Shown here: one piece after another, positions 24,176-33,482 of the stretch | Position numbering within the stretch: the first letter of the stretch is position 1 | Layout: every line of letters starts with the position of its first letter | Assembly (NCBI GenBank): GCA_964448045.1 | Contig: CAYUVF010000024.1 | Span: forward strand, 1-56,561 | Reading direction: 5' to 3' | Length of the DNA stretch: 56,561 nucleotides | Source of the DNA: CAYUVF01 sp964448045 | GTDB lineage: Bacteria; Bacteroidota; Rhodothermia; Rhodothermales; Salinibacteraceae | The notes under the pieces: model-generated | Seen by the model: only the letters and a program-made list of their open reading frames with translations | The model's database searches: none | What the model was told of the DNA's origin: nothing | Position numbers and translations under genes: made by a program

Positions 24176-26602
24176 ATGCTCCGCAACTACCTCAAAATCG
24201 CCCTTCGCAATCTGAAGCGCCGCGCCGGATACACGGCCATCAACATCGCCGGGCTGGCGATTGGTATGGCGGCGTGCTTGCTGATTGGGCTGTATGTGGG
24301 CACCGAGCTGAGCTACGACGACTTCCACCGCGAGGCCGATCAGGTCTACGTGATGGGTCGCGAGAGCAACTTCTTCGGGCGCAGCATCGCCACCTCGTAT
24401 CCGCTGGCGCCGACGCTGGTGGCGAGCGTGCCGTCCGTCGAACAGGCCGTGCGCACGGTCGAGCGGGCGGGAGTGACGGTGCGCCACGTCGAAAGCGGGG
24501 TAGAGGATGAGCAGAAATTGGTGATGGCCGATTCCACGTTTTTCCAGATGTTCAGCTTTCCGCTGGTGCGCGGCACGCCCGCCTCAGTGCTAAGTGCGCC
24601 GGATGCGGCCGTCATCACGGCGTCGATGGCGCGCGACTTTTTTGGCACAGCCGATCCCATCGGGCAGACGCTGGAGATCGAGCGGCGCGATACGACCTAC
24701 ACGCTCACGGTGCGCGGCGTGGCGACCGATGCGCCGTCCAACTCGACGATCCAGTTCGACCTCGTCGCGCCCCTCCGCCTGCTCGACGCCGAGCGGCGCG
24801 CTCCCGATAGTTGGGGCAGCATGATGTTTCGGACGTACGCCCGCCTCCAGCAGCCGATCTTGGCGGACACGCTCGCGGCGCAAACGAAGCGGGCCGTCGG
24901 CGCCCGCGTGGCCGATCTGGGGCGCGAGCCGGGCACCTACCTGGCGATGCCGCTGACGGAGCTGTACCTGTCCGATCTCCACGAAACCGAGGGCTTTCGC
25001 GGGCAGCGGAATTACCTCTACATCTTTGGCTCGATTGCGCTGTTCATCCTGCTGATTGCGGCGATCAACTACGTGAATCTGGTGACGGTGCAGGCACAGC
25101 AGCGGGCGCGCGAAGTGGGCGTGCGGAAGGCGCTCGGGGCGCAGCGCACCCAACTGGCCGGGCAGTTCTTGAGCGAGTCGACGCTGGTGAGTGCGGCGGC
25201 GTTTGGGCTGGCGCTCGGCGTGGCGGCGGTGGTGCTGCCCGTGTTCAACACCAGCTTTGGGACGGAGCTGGCGCTGTTCGAAAGCGGTCACGGGCTGCTT
25301 TTTGCGGGGCTCTCCGCGTTCGTACTGGTCATCGGCGTGCTGGCGGGCGGCTACCCGGCGTTCGTGTTGTCGCGCTTCCAGCCGGTGCGCGTGCTGCAGG
25401 GCACGGCAGCGTCGATAGCCAGCCGCGGCGGATGGCTCCGCCGGGGGCTCGTCGTCGTCCAGTTCGCCATCTCGGCAGGGCTCATTGTGAGCACCGTCGT
25501 CGTCCATCAGCAACTCGACTACGTTCAGACGAAGAACCTCGGCTTCGACGATGATCAGGTGGTCGCGGTGGAGTTGCAGCGCGACGGATTGACGGCCGAT
25601 GGCGCGACGGTACGACAGCAGCTCCTCCAGCATCCGAGCGTGGAGCGCGTGACGCTGGCCAGCGCGGTGCCTGCGCACATCGGGATGCGGCTGGGCCTGG
25701 AGCCCGATGACGTCGCGCCCGAGGCCTCAACCGAGAAGGAGGTTTTCACGTGGTCGCCGATCTCGGCCGATTTTTCGTTCGTGGAAACGCTCGGATTGCA
25801 ACTCGTGGCCGGGCGCTCGTTCGATCGCGAGCGCGGCGCCGATGCCGAGCACGGCTTCCTGCTCAACGAAGCCGCCGTGGGCGACCTCGGATGGACGCCG
25901 GAGGAGGCCATCGGAAAGGCGTTCAGTTTCGGCTCCGGCGAGAGCAGCGAAGACGGGCAGGTGATTGGCGTCGTCAAAAACTTTCACATCACGTCGCTGC
26001 GCGAAGAAATCATTCCGGTCAGCATTTCCGTCGGCGACGAGTCAGAGATCGGTTGGGGCAGCGGTCGCGGATGGGTGGTGGCCAAGCTGGCGCCCGAGGG
26101 CGTCCAGGCGGGGATGGACCACATCCGCTCGACGTTCGAGGCGCTCGCCCCGGATGCGGCGTTCGAGTATCAGTTTCTCGATGACACGTTCGACGCCATG
26201 TACCGCAGCGAAGAGCGGTTGAGTACCATCTTCACCGCGTTTGCGGGCATCGCCATCCTCATCGCGTGCATGGGCCTGTTTGGGCTGGCGGCCTTCGCGG
26301 CGGAGCGGCGCACGAAAGAGATCGGCATCCGAAAGGCGATGGGCGCGTCGCTGGCCGACATCGTGGGGTTGCTCTCGAAGGAGTTTGCCGCGCTGGTGGC
26401 CGTGGCGCTGTGTATCGGCATGCCGGCGGCCTACTGGGGGATGGACCGGTGGCTCGAAGATTTCGCCTACCGGATGGGCATCGGCCCGGCGACGTTCGTG
26501 GTGACGGCGCTCGTCGCGCTGCTGATCGCCGGTCTCACCGTCAGCTACCACGCCCTCCGCGCCGCCCACGCCGATCCGGCCACGGCGCTGCGCACCGAAT
26601 AA
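24176..26602 (+). CDS. MacB/FtsX-fold ABC permease 1
   Basis: 808 residues. Layout of the long Bacteroidota permeases: NYLKIALRNLKRRAGYTAINIAGL before TM1 (about 21-43), MacB-type periplasmic domain with SFPLVRGTP and a GQTLEIERR loop, FtsX core TM2-TM4 (LFILLIAAINYVNLVTVQAQQRAREVGVRKALGA), TM5 (about 420-440), a second periplasmic domain, and a second FtsX core ending LDPATALR-like (HADPATALRTE). Eight membrane segments in all. It is expected to work with the ATPase at 23364 and the adaptor at 21450. Six such permeases in this window share the start motif MLRNYLTIALRTL and the end motif DPAxALR. Confidence 0.95.
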   Translation: MLRNYLKIALRNLKRRAGYTAINIAGLAIGMAACLLIGLYVGTELSYDDFHREADQVYVMGRESNFFGRSIATSYPLAPTLVASVPSVEQAVRTVERAGVTVRHVESGVEDEQKLVMADSTFFQMFSFPLVRGTPASVLSAPDAAVITASMARDFFGTADPIGQTLEIERRDTTYTLTVRGVATDAPSNSTIQFDLVAPLRLLDAERRAPDSWGSMMFRTYARLQQPILADTLAAQTKRAVGARVADLGREPGTYLAMPLTELYLSDLHETEGFRGQRNYLYIFGSIALFILLIAAINYVNLVTVQAQQRAREVGVRKALGAQRTQLAGQFLSESTLVSAAAFGLALGVAAVVLPVFNTSFGTELALFESGHGLLFAGLSAFVLVIGVLAGGYPAFVLSRFQPVRVLQGTAASIASRGGWLRRGLVVVQFAISAGLIVSTVVVHQQLDYVQTKNLGFDDDQVVAVELQRDGLTADGATVRQQLLQHPSVERVTLASAVPAHIGMRLGLEPDDVAPEASTEKEVFTWSPISADFSFVETLGLQLVAGRSFDRERGADAEHGFLLNEAAVGDLGWTPEEAIGKAFSFGSGESSEDGQVIGVVKNFHITSLREEIIPVSISVGDESEIGWGSGRGWVVAKLAPEGVQAGMDHIRSTFEALAPDAAFEYQFLDDTFDAMYRSEERLSTIFTAFAGIAILIACMGLFGLAAFAAERRTKEIGIRKAMGASLADIVGLLSKEFAALVAVALCIGMPAAYWGMDRWLEDFAYRMGIGPATFVVTALVALLIAGLTVSYHALRAAHADPATALRTE

Positions 26603-26816
26603 TCGGACACCGACGCCCTTGCCCATGTGGGAGACCTCGCGATGGGACTCAGGGCCCTCAGGACACAAGCACGACCCCGTATGATTCTCATTTGCACGAC
26701 TCGTATATTGGCGCTACTACCAAAATAGTGCTGGAGCTCAGGCGCATCCGTCGCGATGCCGAAGGGCCGCGCCATGCCTCTTCGTATCTCTTTCTGTAAT
26801 TCCCCTTTTGACTACC

Positions 26817-29552
26817 ATGAAACGTTTACTCACCGTGGTGCTCAGCGCATTGGTGCTGGCATCCTGTACGACCATCAACATGAACCCCGCGACGGGCACC
26901 GTCTCGGAGGGCGACGCCGACGCGTCCGCGCAGCAGGCGGCCGAGCAGAAAGCCGCTGCGTCGAGCGATGACGAAAGCCCCTTCAAGCCGTGGGACAAAA
27001 CGCTGAAAGATACCAAGACGATCGACGGCTTCCTGCCGATGCACCTGAAGGCGGAGGACCGCTCCGTCTACGCCGAGGTGCACCCCGACCTGCTGGACAC
27101 CGACTTCGGCCTCGTCATGCACATCAGCAAGGGTACGGGCGTGTTCAACCTGCACGATGGGCTCCGCCTCAGCAGCACGCGCCTGATGCGCTTCACCCGC
27201 GTCGGCAACCAGCTGCATCTCGTGCACCGCAACACGCGCTTTACGGCCGATGAGGGCTCGGCGATGAAGACGTCGCTCGACGATAACACGGGCCACTCTA
27301 TCATCGAATCGTTCAAGATCGAGAGCCAGAACGACTCGACGAAGGCCCTACTCGTCGACGTAACGGGCTTCTTCGTATCGGATTACGCCAACATCGGCCA
27401 AAACCTGCGCTTCTACTTCGACCAGAAGCCGGCCCGTTTCGACAAGGCCAAGAGCTATGTCGACCGCGTGCGCGGCTTCCCCGAGAACATGGAGATCGAC
27501 GCCATGCTCACCTACCAGGGCGCCGAGTATCCGTCGTTCGGCGGGGAGGCGATCCCCGACTACCGCGCGATTCCCGTTGGCGTGCGCTACTCCCTCTTCC
27601 AGCTGCCGGAAGATCCGATGACGCCGCGTTACGCCGATGACCGCGTGGGCCACTTTACCGACGCCGTGAAAGACTTCTCGGCCGATCAGGAGGTCGACCC
27701 GTACCGCGTGTACGTCAACCGCTGGCGCCTGGAGCCGAGCGATCCCGAAGCGTTCGCCCGTGGCGAGCTCGTCGAGCCCGTCGAGCCCATCGTGTTCTAC
27801 GTCGATCACAGCGTGCCGGAGCGCTATCGCCCGTACGTGAAGGAGGGCATCGAGGGCTGGAATAAGGCGTTCGAAGCGGCGGGCTACAAAAACGCCATCG
27901 TCGCGAAGGACGCGCCCGACGACTCGACGTGGAGCGCCGAGGACATCCGCTACTCCACCGTGCGCTGGACGGCGGCGCACCAGATGGGCTATGCCATCGG
28001 CCCGTCGCAGTCGGATCCCCGCACCGGCGAGCTCTTGAACGCCGACGTGCTCATCTCGTCGACGTTCGTCCGCGGCTGGCTGCGCGACTATCAGGAGCTT
28101 TCGCCGGAGGCCATGACGAAGGCCCTCCAGACCGAGCAGACCATGGCTGAGAAAAACCCCGCGATCCAGCCCGAGTGGCTGTGCGTCGCGGAGAATGGCA
28201 AAGCGCATCAACTGGGCCTGCAGCATGCGATGCTCGTGGGCCGCGGCCTCATCGACGCCAATGAGCCGATGCCGGAAGAGTATCTGGCCGATGCCGTACG
28301 CGATCTCATTCTGCACGAGGTGGGGCACACCCTTGGCCTGCGTCACAACTTCAAGGCGTCCAGCGCCATCCCGTACGACCGCCTAAACGACGAGGACTAC
28401 ACGCGCGAGAACGGCCTCAGCCTCTCCGTGATGGACTACGCGCCGGTCAACATCGCCCTCGACGCCGACGAGCAGGGCCACTATTGGAACAAGGCGCCCG
28501 GTGCCTACGACGAGTGGGCCATCGAGTACGCGTACCGCCCGGTGATGAACGACGGCGCCCTCGTGACCGACCCGGCCGCCGAGAAAGAGGCGCTCGACGC
28601 CATCGCGCGCCGGGGCGATGATCCGGAGCATACGTACGGCACGGACGGCGATCGCGCCTACGGCCTCGACCCGCTCGCCAACGCGTGGGAGCTGGGCTCC
28701 GACCCGATCCAGTTTGCCACCGACCGGACCGAGCTCGTGCGCACCGTGGAGCCCATGCTGGAGAAGCGCCTCATCCAGGACGGGGATGCCTACGCCCGGC
28801 TGCGCAGCGCCACCACGACGCTCCTCTTCACGCGCTACCGCTCGCTGATCCCGGCGGCGAAGATGATCGGCGGCCTGTATGTGGCGCGCGATCACAAGGG
28901 CGACCCACAGGGCCGGATGCCGTTCACGCCCGTCGCGGCCGAGCGCCAGCGCGAGGCCGTGCAGCTGCTCGTCGACGAGGCCTTTGCGGCCGACGCGTTC
29001 CAGTTCGATCCCGAGCGGCTCAACAAGCTCATGCCGGATCGGATGTCGCACTGGGGTGCTTCGTCGGCCCAGCTCGACTTCTCGGTGCACGACTACGTCG
29101 CCACCGTGCAAGGGGGGTTGATGAACTCGGTGCTTACCCCGACGCGCCTCGGGCGCATGGTGGACAACGCCGCACGCGTACCCAGCGGCGCCGACGTGTA
29201 CCGCCCGAGCGAACTACTCGCCACGATGACCGATGCCGTCTGGAGCGAGCTGGAGACCGGCGCGGAGATCAACTCGTTCCGCATCAACCTCCAACGCGCC
29301 TACACCGACCGGCTGATCCGGCTCATGCTGGAAACGCCGCCCTTCCGCGCGTTCAGCGGCGGCGGCATCCAGGAGGTGCCCGTGCCCGAGCACGTGCGCT
29401 CGCTGGCCCGCCTGGAACTGATGGAGCTCTCCGAGCAGATTGACCAGGCGATGAACGGATCGCTCGATCGCGACCTGCAGGCGCACCTGACGGAGACGCA
29501 GGTCCGCATCGACCGCGCGCTCAACGCCTCTATGACGAAGACGTTCGAGTAA
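26817..29552 (+). CDS. Zinc metalloprotease lipoprotein (DUF5117/DUF4953 type)
   Basis: 911 residues from ATG 26817. Signal with lipobox LASC (Cys about 19), so probably outer-membrane anchored. The N-terminal region KDTKTIDGFLPMHLKAEDRSVYAEV matches the DUF5118/5117 part; the protease domain has HEVGHTLGLRHNF at about 500-512, the HExxHxxGxxH zinc motif of metzincins, and a downstream Met-turn candidate SVMDY. Families of this kind are large secreted or surface proteins in Bacteroidota with unproved substrates. It is 214 bp after the permease stop and followed by REPIN-like palindromes and a strong terminator, so it is likely its own transcription unit. Confidence 0.9.
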   Translation: MKRLLTVVLSALVLASCTTINMNPATGTVSEGDADASAQQAAEQKAAASSDDESPFKPWDKTLKDTKTIDGFLPMHLKAEDRSVYAEVHPDLLDTDFGLVMHISKGTGVFNLHDGLRLSSTRLMRFTRVGNQLHLVHRNTRFTADEGSAMKTSLDDNTGHSIIESFKIESQNDSTKALLVDVTGFFVSDYANIGQNLRFYFDQKPARFDKAKSYVDRVRGFPENMEIDAMLTYQGAEYPSFGGEAIPDYRAIPVGVRYSLFQLPEDPMTPRYADDRVGHFTDAVKDFSADQEVDPYRVYVNRWRLEPSDPEAFARGELVEPVEPIVFYVDHSVPERYRPYVKEGIEGWNKAFEAAGYKNAIVAKDAPDDSTWSAEDIRYSTVRWTAAHQMGYAIGPSQSDPRTGELLNADVLISSTFVRGWLRDYQELSPEAMTKALQTEQTMAEKNPAIQPEWLCVAENGKAHQLGLQHAMLVGRGLIDANEPMPEEYLADAVRDLILHEVGHTLGLRHNFKASSAIPYDRLNDEDYTRENGLSLSVMDYAPVNIALDADEQGHYWNKAPGAYDEWAIEYAYRPVMNDGALVTDPAAEKEALDAIARRGDDPEHTYGTDGDRAYGLDPLANAWELGSDPIQFATDRTELVRTVEPMLEKRLIQDGDAYARLRSATTTLLFTRYRSLIPAAKMIGGLYVARDHKGDPQGRMPFTPVAAERQREAVQLLVDEAFAADAFQFDPERLNKLMPDRMSHWGASSAQLDFSVHDYVATVQGGLMNSVLTPTRLGRMVDNAARVPSGADVYRPSELLATMTDAVWSELETGAEINSFRINLQRAYTDRLIRLMLETPPFRAFSGGGIQEVPVPEHVRSLARLELMELSEQIDQAMNGSLDRDLQAHLTETQVRIDRALNASMTKTFE

Positions 29553-29581
29553 CCTCAGAACGGGTCTCAACATCCAATGGC

Positions 29582-29689
29582 TGTCATCCCGGCCCCCGAG
29601 CCGGGATCTCCTCGTGCGGGCTATCGACGCCTAATGAGATCCTGAGTCAAAGCCTGTGCTGAGCGAAGTCGAAGTGCTCAGGATGACAA
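29582..29689. repeat. REPIN-like palindromic element 1
   Basis: The block opens with TGTCATCC and closes with GGATGACA. Inside, a left hairpin (CCGGCCCCCGAGCCGG core, then GGATCTC) faces GAGATCC and a right unit containing CTGAGCGAAGTCGAAG. So two unlike REP-type units sit head to head. Cores of both kinds occur widely as dispersed repeats in bacterial genomes. Confidence 0.6.
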
Positions 29690-29738
29690 ACCCCTCGGGG
29701 CACGTTGAGATCAATTTAGTAACACGTTCGAACGCGAA

Positions 29739-29774
29739 AGCGCCGAGGCCTCTCCGGAAGCCTCGGCGCTTTTT
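29739..29774 (+). terminator. Strong intrinsic terminator
   Basis: 11-bp perfect stem AGCGCCGAGGC / GCCTCGGCGCT with a 10-nt loop, followed by TTTT. It ends transcription from the metalloprotease gene. It lies between the two REPIN-like elements. Confidence 0.85.
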
Positions 29775-29873
29775 GTCGATCCCATCTTGTCGATCCCGCC
29801 CCACACGCTGTGCTCATACCAGCTCTCTGAAATAGTAGTGCATTCTGGAGAAGACGTTGAACCTTAATTTGAA

Positions 29874-29948
29874 GTCATGCCCGACCTCGATCGGGCATCC
29901 AGGTGCTGAAGCGGTTGTTCTGGATCCCGGCTCGGGGGCCGGGATGAC
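29874..29948. repeat. REPIN-like palindromic element 2
   Basis: Opens with GTCATGCCCGACC and a GGGCATCCAG return, and closes with CTGGATCCCGG and GGGATGAC. The 26 bases 29923-29948 are the exact reverse complement of 29583-29608 in element 1. The rest of the 29553-29958 gap shows nothing else. Confidence 0.65.
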
Positions 29949-29958
29949 CAATCCAGCA

Positions 29959-30747
29959 TCACGAGGACGTCGGCGGCGCCTCGGCCGCATCGGCGGGGGG
30001 CGTGTCGTGCAGGCGGACGGGGTCTGCCTCGTCGCGGTGGGCGCGCAGGTTGAGCGTCTCCACGAACAGCGAAAACGCCATCGCCGAGTAGATGTAGCCC
30101 TTCGGGATATGCTGGTCGAACGCCTCGGCCACGAGCATCACCCCGATGAGCAGGAGGAAGCTGAGCGCCAGCATCTTCACCGTCGGGTGCGCGTCGATGA
30201 AGCGGGCCACCGCGTTGGCCGTCAGCATCATGATGCCGATGGCGATGACGATGGCCGTGATCATGATGCGCACGTCATCGGCCATGCCCACGGCGGTGAT
30301 CACCGAGTCGAGCGAGAAGACGACGTCGATGATAAAGATCTGCCCGATCACGGCGGCGAATGTTTGCGCGACGGCGTTCTTCCCGTGGGTATCCTCGGGG
30401 CCTTCGAGCTTGTTGTGGATCTCGGTCGTGCTCTTGCCGATGAGGAAGAGACCGCCCGCGCCGAGGATGAGGTCGCGTCCGGAGAAGACCTCGCCGAGCA
30501 CCGTGAAGAGCGGCTGCGTGAGTTGCATGATCCACGTGATGGAGAGCAGCAGCACCACGCGCCCGAGGAGCGCCACGGCGAGCCCCAGCAAGCGCGCGCG
30601 GGGCCGCTGTTCCTTCGGCAGGTTGTTCGAGAGGATCGAGATGAAGACGATGTTGTCGATCCCGAGCACGATTTCGAGCGCGGTAAGCGCGGCCAGCGCA
30701 ATCAGCGCCTCGGGGGTAGCGAGCCAGTCGAGCGTGAGCCAATCCAT
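29959..30747 (-). CDS. TerC family integral membrane protein
   Basis: 262 residues from ATG 30747 (MDWLTLDWLATPEAL); ATG 30780 is a longer alternative. Seven to eight membrane segments, with the conserved EIVLGIDNIVFISI (about 25-38) and FIIDVVFSLDSVITAVGM (about 136-153) motifs, whose acidic residues in the membrane are diagnostic of TerC. Members of the family export manganese or support metal loading of secreted proteins; tellurite resistance is the historic name only. It has a polar C-terminal tail rich in Ala/Pro/Asp. It is divergent from the permease operon starting at 31001. Confidence 0.92.
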   Translation of the reverse strand: MDWLTLDWLATPEALIALAALTALEIVLGIDNIVFISILSNNLPKEQRPRARLLGLAVALLGRVVLLLSITWIMQLTQPLFTVLGEVFSGRDLILGAGGLFLIGKSTTEIHNKLEGPEDTHGKNAVAQTFAAVIGQIFIIDVVFSLDSVITAVGMADDVRIMITAIVIAIGIMMLTANAVARFIDAHPTVKMLALSFLLLIGVMLVAEAFDQHIPKGYIYSAMAFSLFVETLNLRAHRDEADPVRLHDTPPADAAEAPPTSS

Positions 30748-30841
30748 GAGCACAGGGGTGAGGTGAGAGGAAGCCAACATCCAGCAAATGATGTGGCCCG
30801 GCACAAGGTTCGCGCAAGTGAAGCCCGAAGGTGGGCGCCAG

Positions 30842-30879
30842 TGCGCGGATCCGCACAGCCGGGCGTGCGCCAGCGCACA
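30842..30879. promoter_or_regulatory. Tandem enhancer sites, unit B
   Basis: TGCGCG-GATC-CGCACA at 30842-30857 and CGTGCG-CCAG-CGCACA at 30864-30879, start points 22 bp apart. Each has one mismatch to TGTGCG-N4-CGCACA. Confidence 0.7.
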
Positions 30880-30930
30880 CCTCGTCGGGTAGCAGATGCG
30901 GCTCGCGGCGGCAATCAACGTTTCGCTGCG

Positions 30931-30946
30931 TGGAACGCGGATTGTT
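30931..30946 (+). promoter_or_regulatory. Sigma-54 promoter, unit B
   Basis: TGGAACGCGGATTGTT. The GG dinucleotide and TTG are correctly spaced, but the -12 GC is GT. It begins 51 bp after the second enhancer site and 70 bp before the ATG at 31001. Confidence 0.6.
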
Positions 30947-31000
30947 TACCATCGAAGCGTACCATCATCCATCGCGTTCTCGTACCTCACTCAGTACACG

Positions 31001-33409
31001 ATGCTCTGGAATTACGTCACCATTGCCTTGCGTAACTTACAGAAACGGCCGGGCTACACGGCCATCAACGTGCTCGGGATGGCCGTCGGCCTCGCGGGCT
31101 GCATCCTGATCGGCCTGTGGGTCGAGGACGAGCTCTCGTATGACGACTTCCACGCAAACGCGGACCGCACGTATCGCGTGCTGAACGCGTTCGACCTGCC
31201 GGAGCTGCAGACGACGATCTCGAACACGCCGCCCGCGCTGCAGCCGACGCTGGAGGCGAACTACCCACAGGTCGAGCAGGCTGTGCGCGTCGGCGGACGG
31301 GACGGCGTCGTCCAGCACGGGCCGCAGCGTGGCGTGGAGTCAAACATCCTCGTGGCCGACGATGGCTTCTTCGACGTGTTCAGCTTTCCGCTGGCGCGCG
31401 GCACGGCGGCCCTCGACCGGCCCGGCACGGCGCTGCTCACGCCGGCGCTGGCGGCGACGTACTTTCCCGACACCGACCCCGTCGGACAGACGATCCAGTT
31501 CGACGGCAACGAATTGGAGGTGACCGGCATCGTCGCGGCCCCGCCGACGAACACCCACCTCGACTTCGCGATGATCGTCTCGCTGGCTACGCTCGACGTG
31601 GACGCGAGCAACTGGGGACAAAACAACTGGACGACGTACGTGATGCTGCGGCCGGGCACCACGGCCGACGCGTTTACGGCGAGCCTGGAAGAAATCGCGC
31701 GCAACAACATGGTGCCCGAAGACATGGACGTAGACGAGGAGGGCCTCCCACAGCGGCTCCACCTGCAGCCGATTACCGGTATCCACCTCGGCATGGGGGC
31801 GCCCGATCTGGCCGCGGGAGGCGGCGCCGGCAGTCTGACGTACGTGCTGCTCTTCTCGGGGCTGGCGTTCTTCGTGCTGCTCTTGGCCGTCATCAACTTC
31901 ATGAACTTGTCCACGGCCCGGGCCACCGAGCGGGCCAACGAGGTGGGCGTGCGCAAGGCGATGGGGGCCGACCGCTCGCAGCTCGCCGCGCAGTTTCTGG
32001 GCGAGTCGGTGATCCTGACGGCCGGCGCGTTGGGCGTGGCGCTCGGCCTCTGTGCGCTCGCGTTGCCCGCGTTTAACGACCTCGCCGGCAAGTCGATCGC
32101 GGCAAGTGCGCTGGTGTCCGGCGGCCACCTGCTCGCCTGCGCCGGGCTCATCGCCGTGGTGGGCCTGCTCTCGGGCAGCTATCCGGCCCTCGTGCTCAGC
32201 CGCTTCGTGCCGACGGAGACGCTGCGCGGCAAGGCGTCGAGCAGCCGCGGCAGCGCGCGCCTCCGGAAAGGACTCGTCGTGGCCCAGTTCGCCATCTCCA
32301 TCGCGCTGATCGCCGGCACGGGCGTCGTGCACCAGCAGGTGGCGTACATGCAGAGCGCTGGCCTCGGCTTCAACGAAGAGAACGTCGTCGTCATCGACCG
32401 CGTGCGGACCCTCAGTGGCCCGATCCGGACGCAAGCTGACGTCCGCGGGTTCCAGGATCGCCTCGAAACATTCAAGCAAGAGGTGGAGCAGCAATCCGGC
32501 GTAGTCGAAGCGACCTCGGGCTACTCGCTGCCGGGAACGTTCTTCATCAACTCGATGTGGCCGCTGGACCGCCCCGAGGCCGAGCCGCACAACTTTGACT
32601 ATACCTTCGTAGGCTACGATTACGTCGAGACGCTCGATCTCGAACTGGCCGCCGGGCGCGACTTCTCGCGCGACTTCGCCAGCGACACGGCGGCTGTGCT
32701 GCTGAACGAGACCGGGGTCCGCGAATTCGGCCTTTCGTCCGAGGAGGCCGTGGGCGAGTCCGTCATGCGGGGCGACATACCGCTCGAAATCATCGGCGTG
32801 GTGGAGGACTTCCACTACGCCTCGCTGCGTCAAGAAATCGGCCCCGTCATCCTGCTGCACGAAGCGTTGCGCGCGCCGCAGTACCTCGCCGTACGCACCG
32901 CGCCGGGGCAGGCCGCCGACGTGCTCGACGGCCTCCGCGCCACGTGGGCTGAGTTCTCTGATCTGCCCATCGAGTACTCGTTCCTGGCCGACGACCTCGC
33001 CGCGCAGTACCGCACCGAGGCGCGCCTGGAGCAGCTCTTCACCACCTTCGCCGGCCTTGCCATCCTGATCGCGTGCCTGGGCCTCTTCGGCTTGGCGACG
33101 TACACTGTGCAGCGCCGTGAGAAGGAGATCGGCATCCGGAAGGCGCTGGGCGCGACGGCCACGCAGGTGGTCGGCCTGCTATCGCGCGAGTTCGTGCAGC
33201 TCGTCGGCCTGGCCTTCGTCGTGGCGGCCCCGCTGGCCTATGTCGGCATGCAGCGCTGGCTGCAGGACTTTGCCTACCGCACCGACCTCGGCGTGGGGCT
33301 CTTTCTCGGAGCCGGCGCGCTGGCTTTCGCCATTGCCATCCTCACGGTGGGCACCCAGGCGCTGCGCGCCGCCCGCCTCGACCCCGCCACTACGCTGCGC
33401 GACGAGTGA
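31001..33409 (+). CDS. MacB/FtsX-fold ABC permease 2
   Basis: 802 residues from ATG 31001 (MLWNYVTIALRNLQKRPGYT). TM1 about 20-43; periplasmic MacB-type domain with FFDVFSFPLARGTAAL and DPVGQTIQFDG; first FtsX core (FFVLLLAVINFMNLSTARATERANEVGVRKAMGA) about 285-330 with two further segments; TM5 after RLRKGLVVAQFAIS; second periplasmic domain; second FtsX core (ILIACLGLFGLATYTVQRREKEIGIRKALGA) and terminal DPATTLRDE. It is the first gene after enhancer/promoter unit B and is paired with permease 3. No ATPase gene lies next to it, so it must borrow one. Confidence 0.95.
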   Translation: MLWNYVTIALRNLQKRPGYTAINVLGMAVGLAGCILIGLWVEDELSYDDFHANADRTYRVLNAFDLPELQTTISNTPPALQPTLEANYPQVEQAVRVGGRDGVVQHGPQRGVESNILVADDGFFDVFSFPLARGTAALDRPGTALLTPALAATYFPDTDPVGQTIQFDGNELEVTGIVAAPPTNTHLDFAMIVSLATLDVDASNWGQNNWTTYVMLRPGTTADAFTASLEEIARNNMVPEDMDVDEEGLPQRLHLQPITGIHLGMGAPDLAAGGGAGSLTYVLLFSGLAFFVLLLAVINFMNLSTARATERANEVGVRKAMGADRSQLAAQFLGESVILTAGALGVALGLCALALPAFNDLAGKSIAASALVSGGHLLACAGLIAVVGLLSGSYPALVLSRFVPTETLRGKASSSRGSARLRKGLVVAQFAISIALIAGTGVVHQQVAYMQSAGLGFNEENVVVIDRVRTLSGPIRTQADVRGFQDRLETFKQEVEQQSGVVEATSGYSLPGTFFINSMWPLDRPEAEPHNFDYTFVGYDYVETLDLELAAGRDFSRDFASDTAAVLLNETGVREFGLSSEEAVGESVMRGDIPLEIIGVVEDFHYASLRQEIGPVILLHEALRAPQYLAVRTAPGQAADVLDGLRATWAEFSDLPIEYSFLADDLAAQYRTEARLEQLFTTFAGLAILIACLGLFGLATYTVQRREKEIGIRKALGATATQVVGLLSREFVQLVGLAFVVAAPLAYVGMQRWLQDFAYRTDLGVGLFLGAGALAFAIAILTVGTQALRAARLDPATTLRDE

Positions 33410-33410
33410 A

Positions 33411-33482
33411 ATTGTCGATTGGGTGATGGTGAGCCGCGTGCCCAAATCATCCAATCCGACATTCATCCAATCCCCCAATTCC
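33411..33482. repeat. Gene-less inverted array element
   Basis: A left arm GATTGGGTGATGG (33417-33429) starts right after the permease stop; the right arm is built of ATCCAAT-type words (33442-33482) and ends at the next start codon. The arms are inverted relative to each other, as in the IVP elements, but only ~15 bp separates them. Confidence 0.6.

Noticed and set aside
26692..26712. Bacteroidota -33/-7 type promoter (TTG ... TATATTGG) before the metalloprotease gene
   Set aside because: The TTG is only about 10 bp from the TATATTGG, not the ~19-20 bp required, and no other TTG at that distance was convincing.
30801..30816. Another sigma-54 element (CGGCACAAGGTTCGCG)
   Set aside because: It lies upstream, not downstream, of enhancer unit B and points at no start codon at the right distance.
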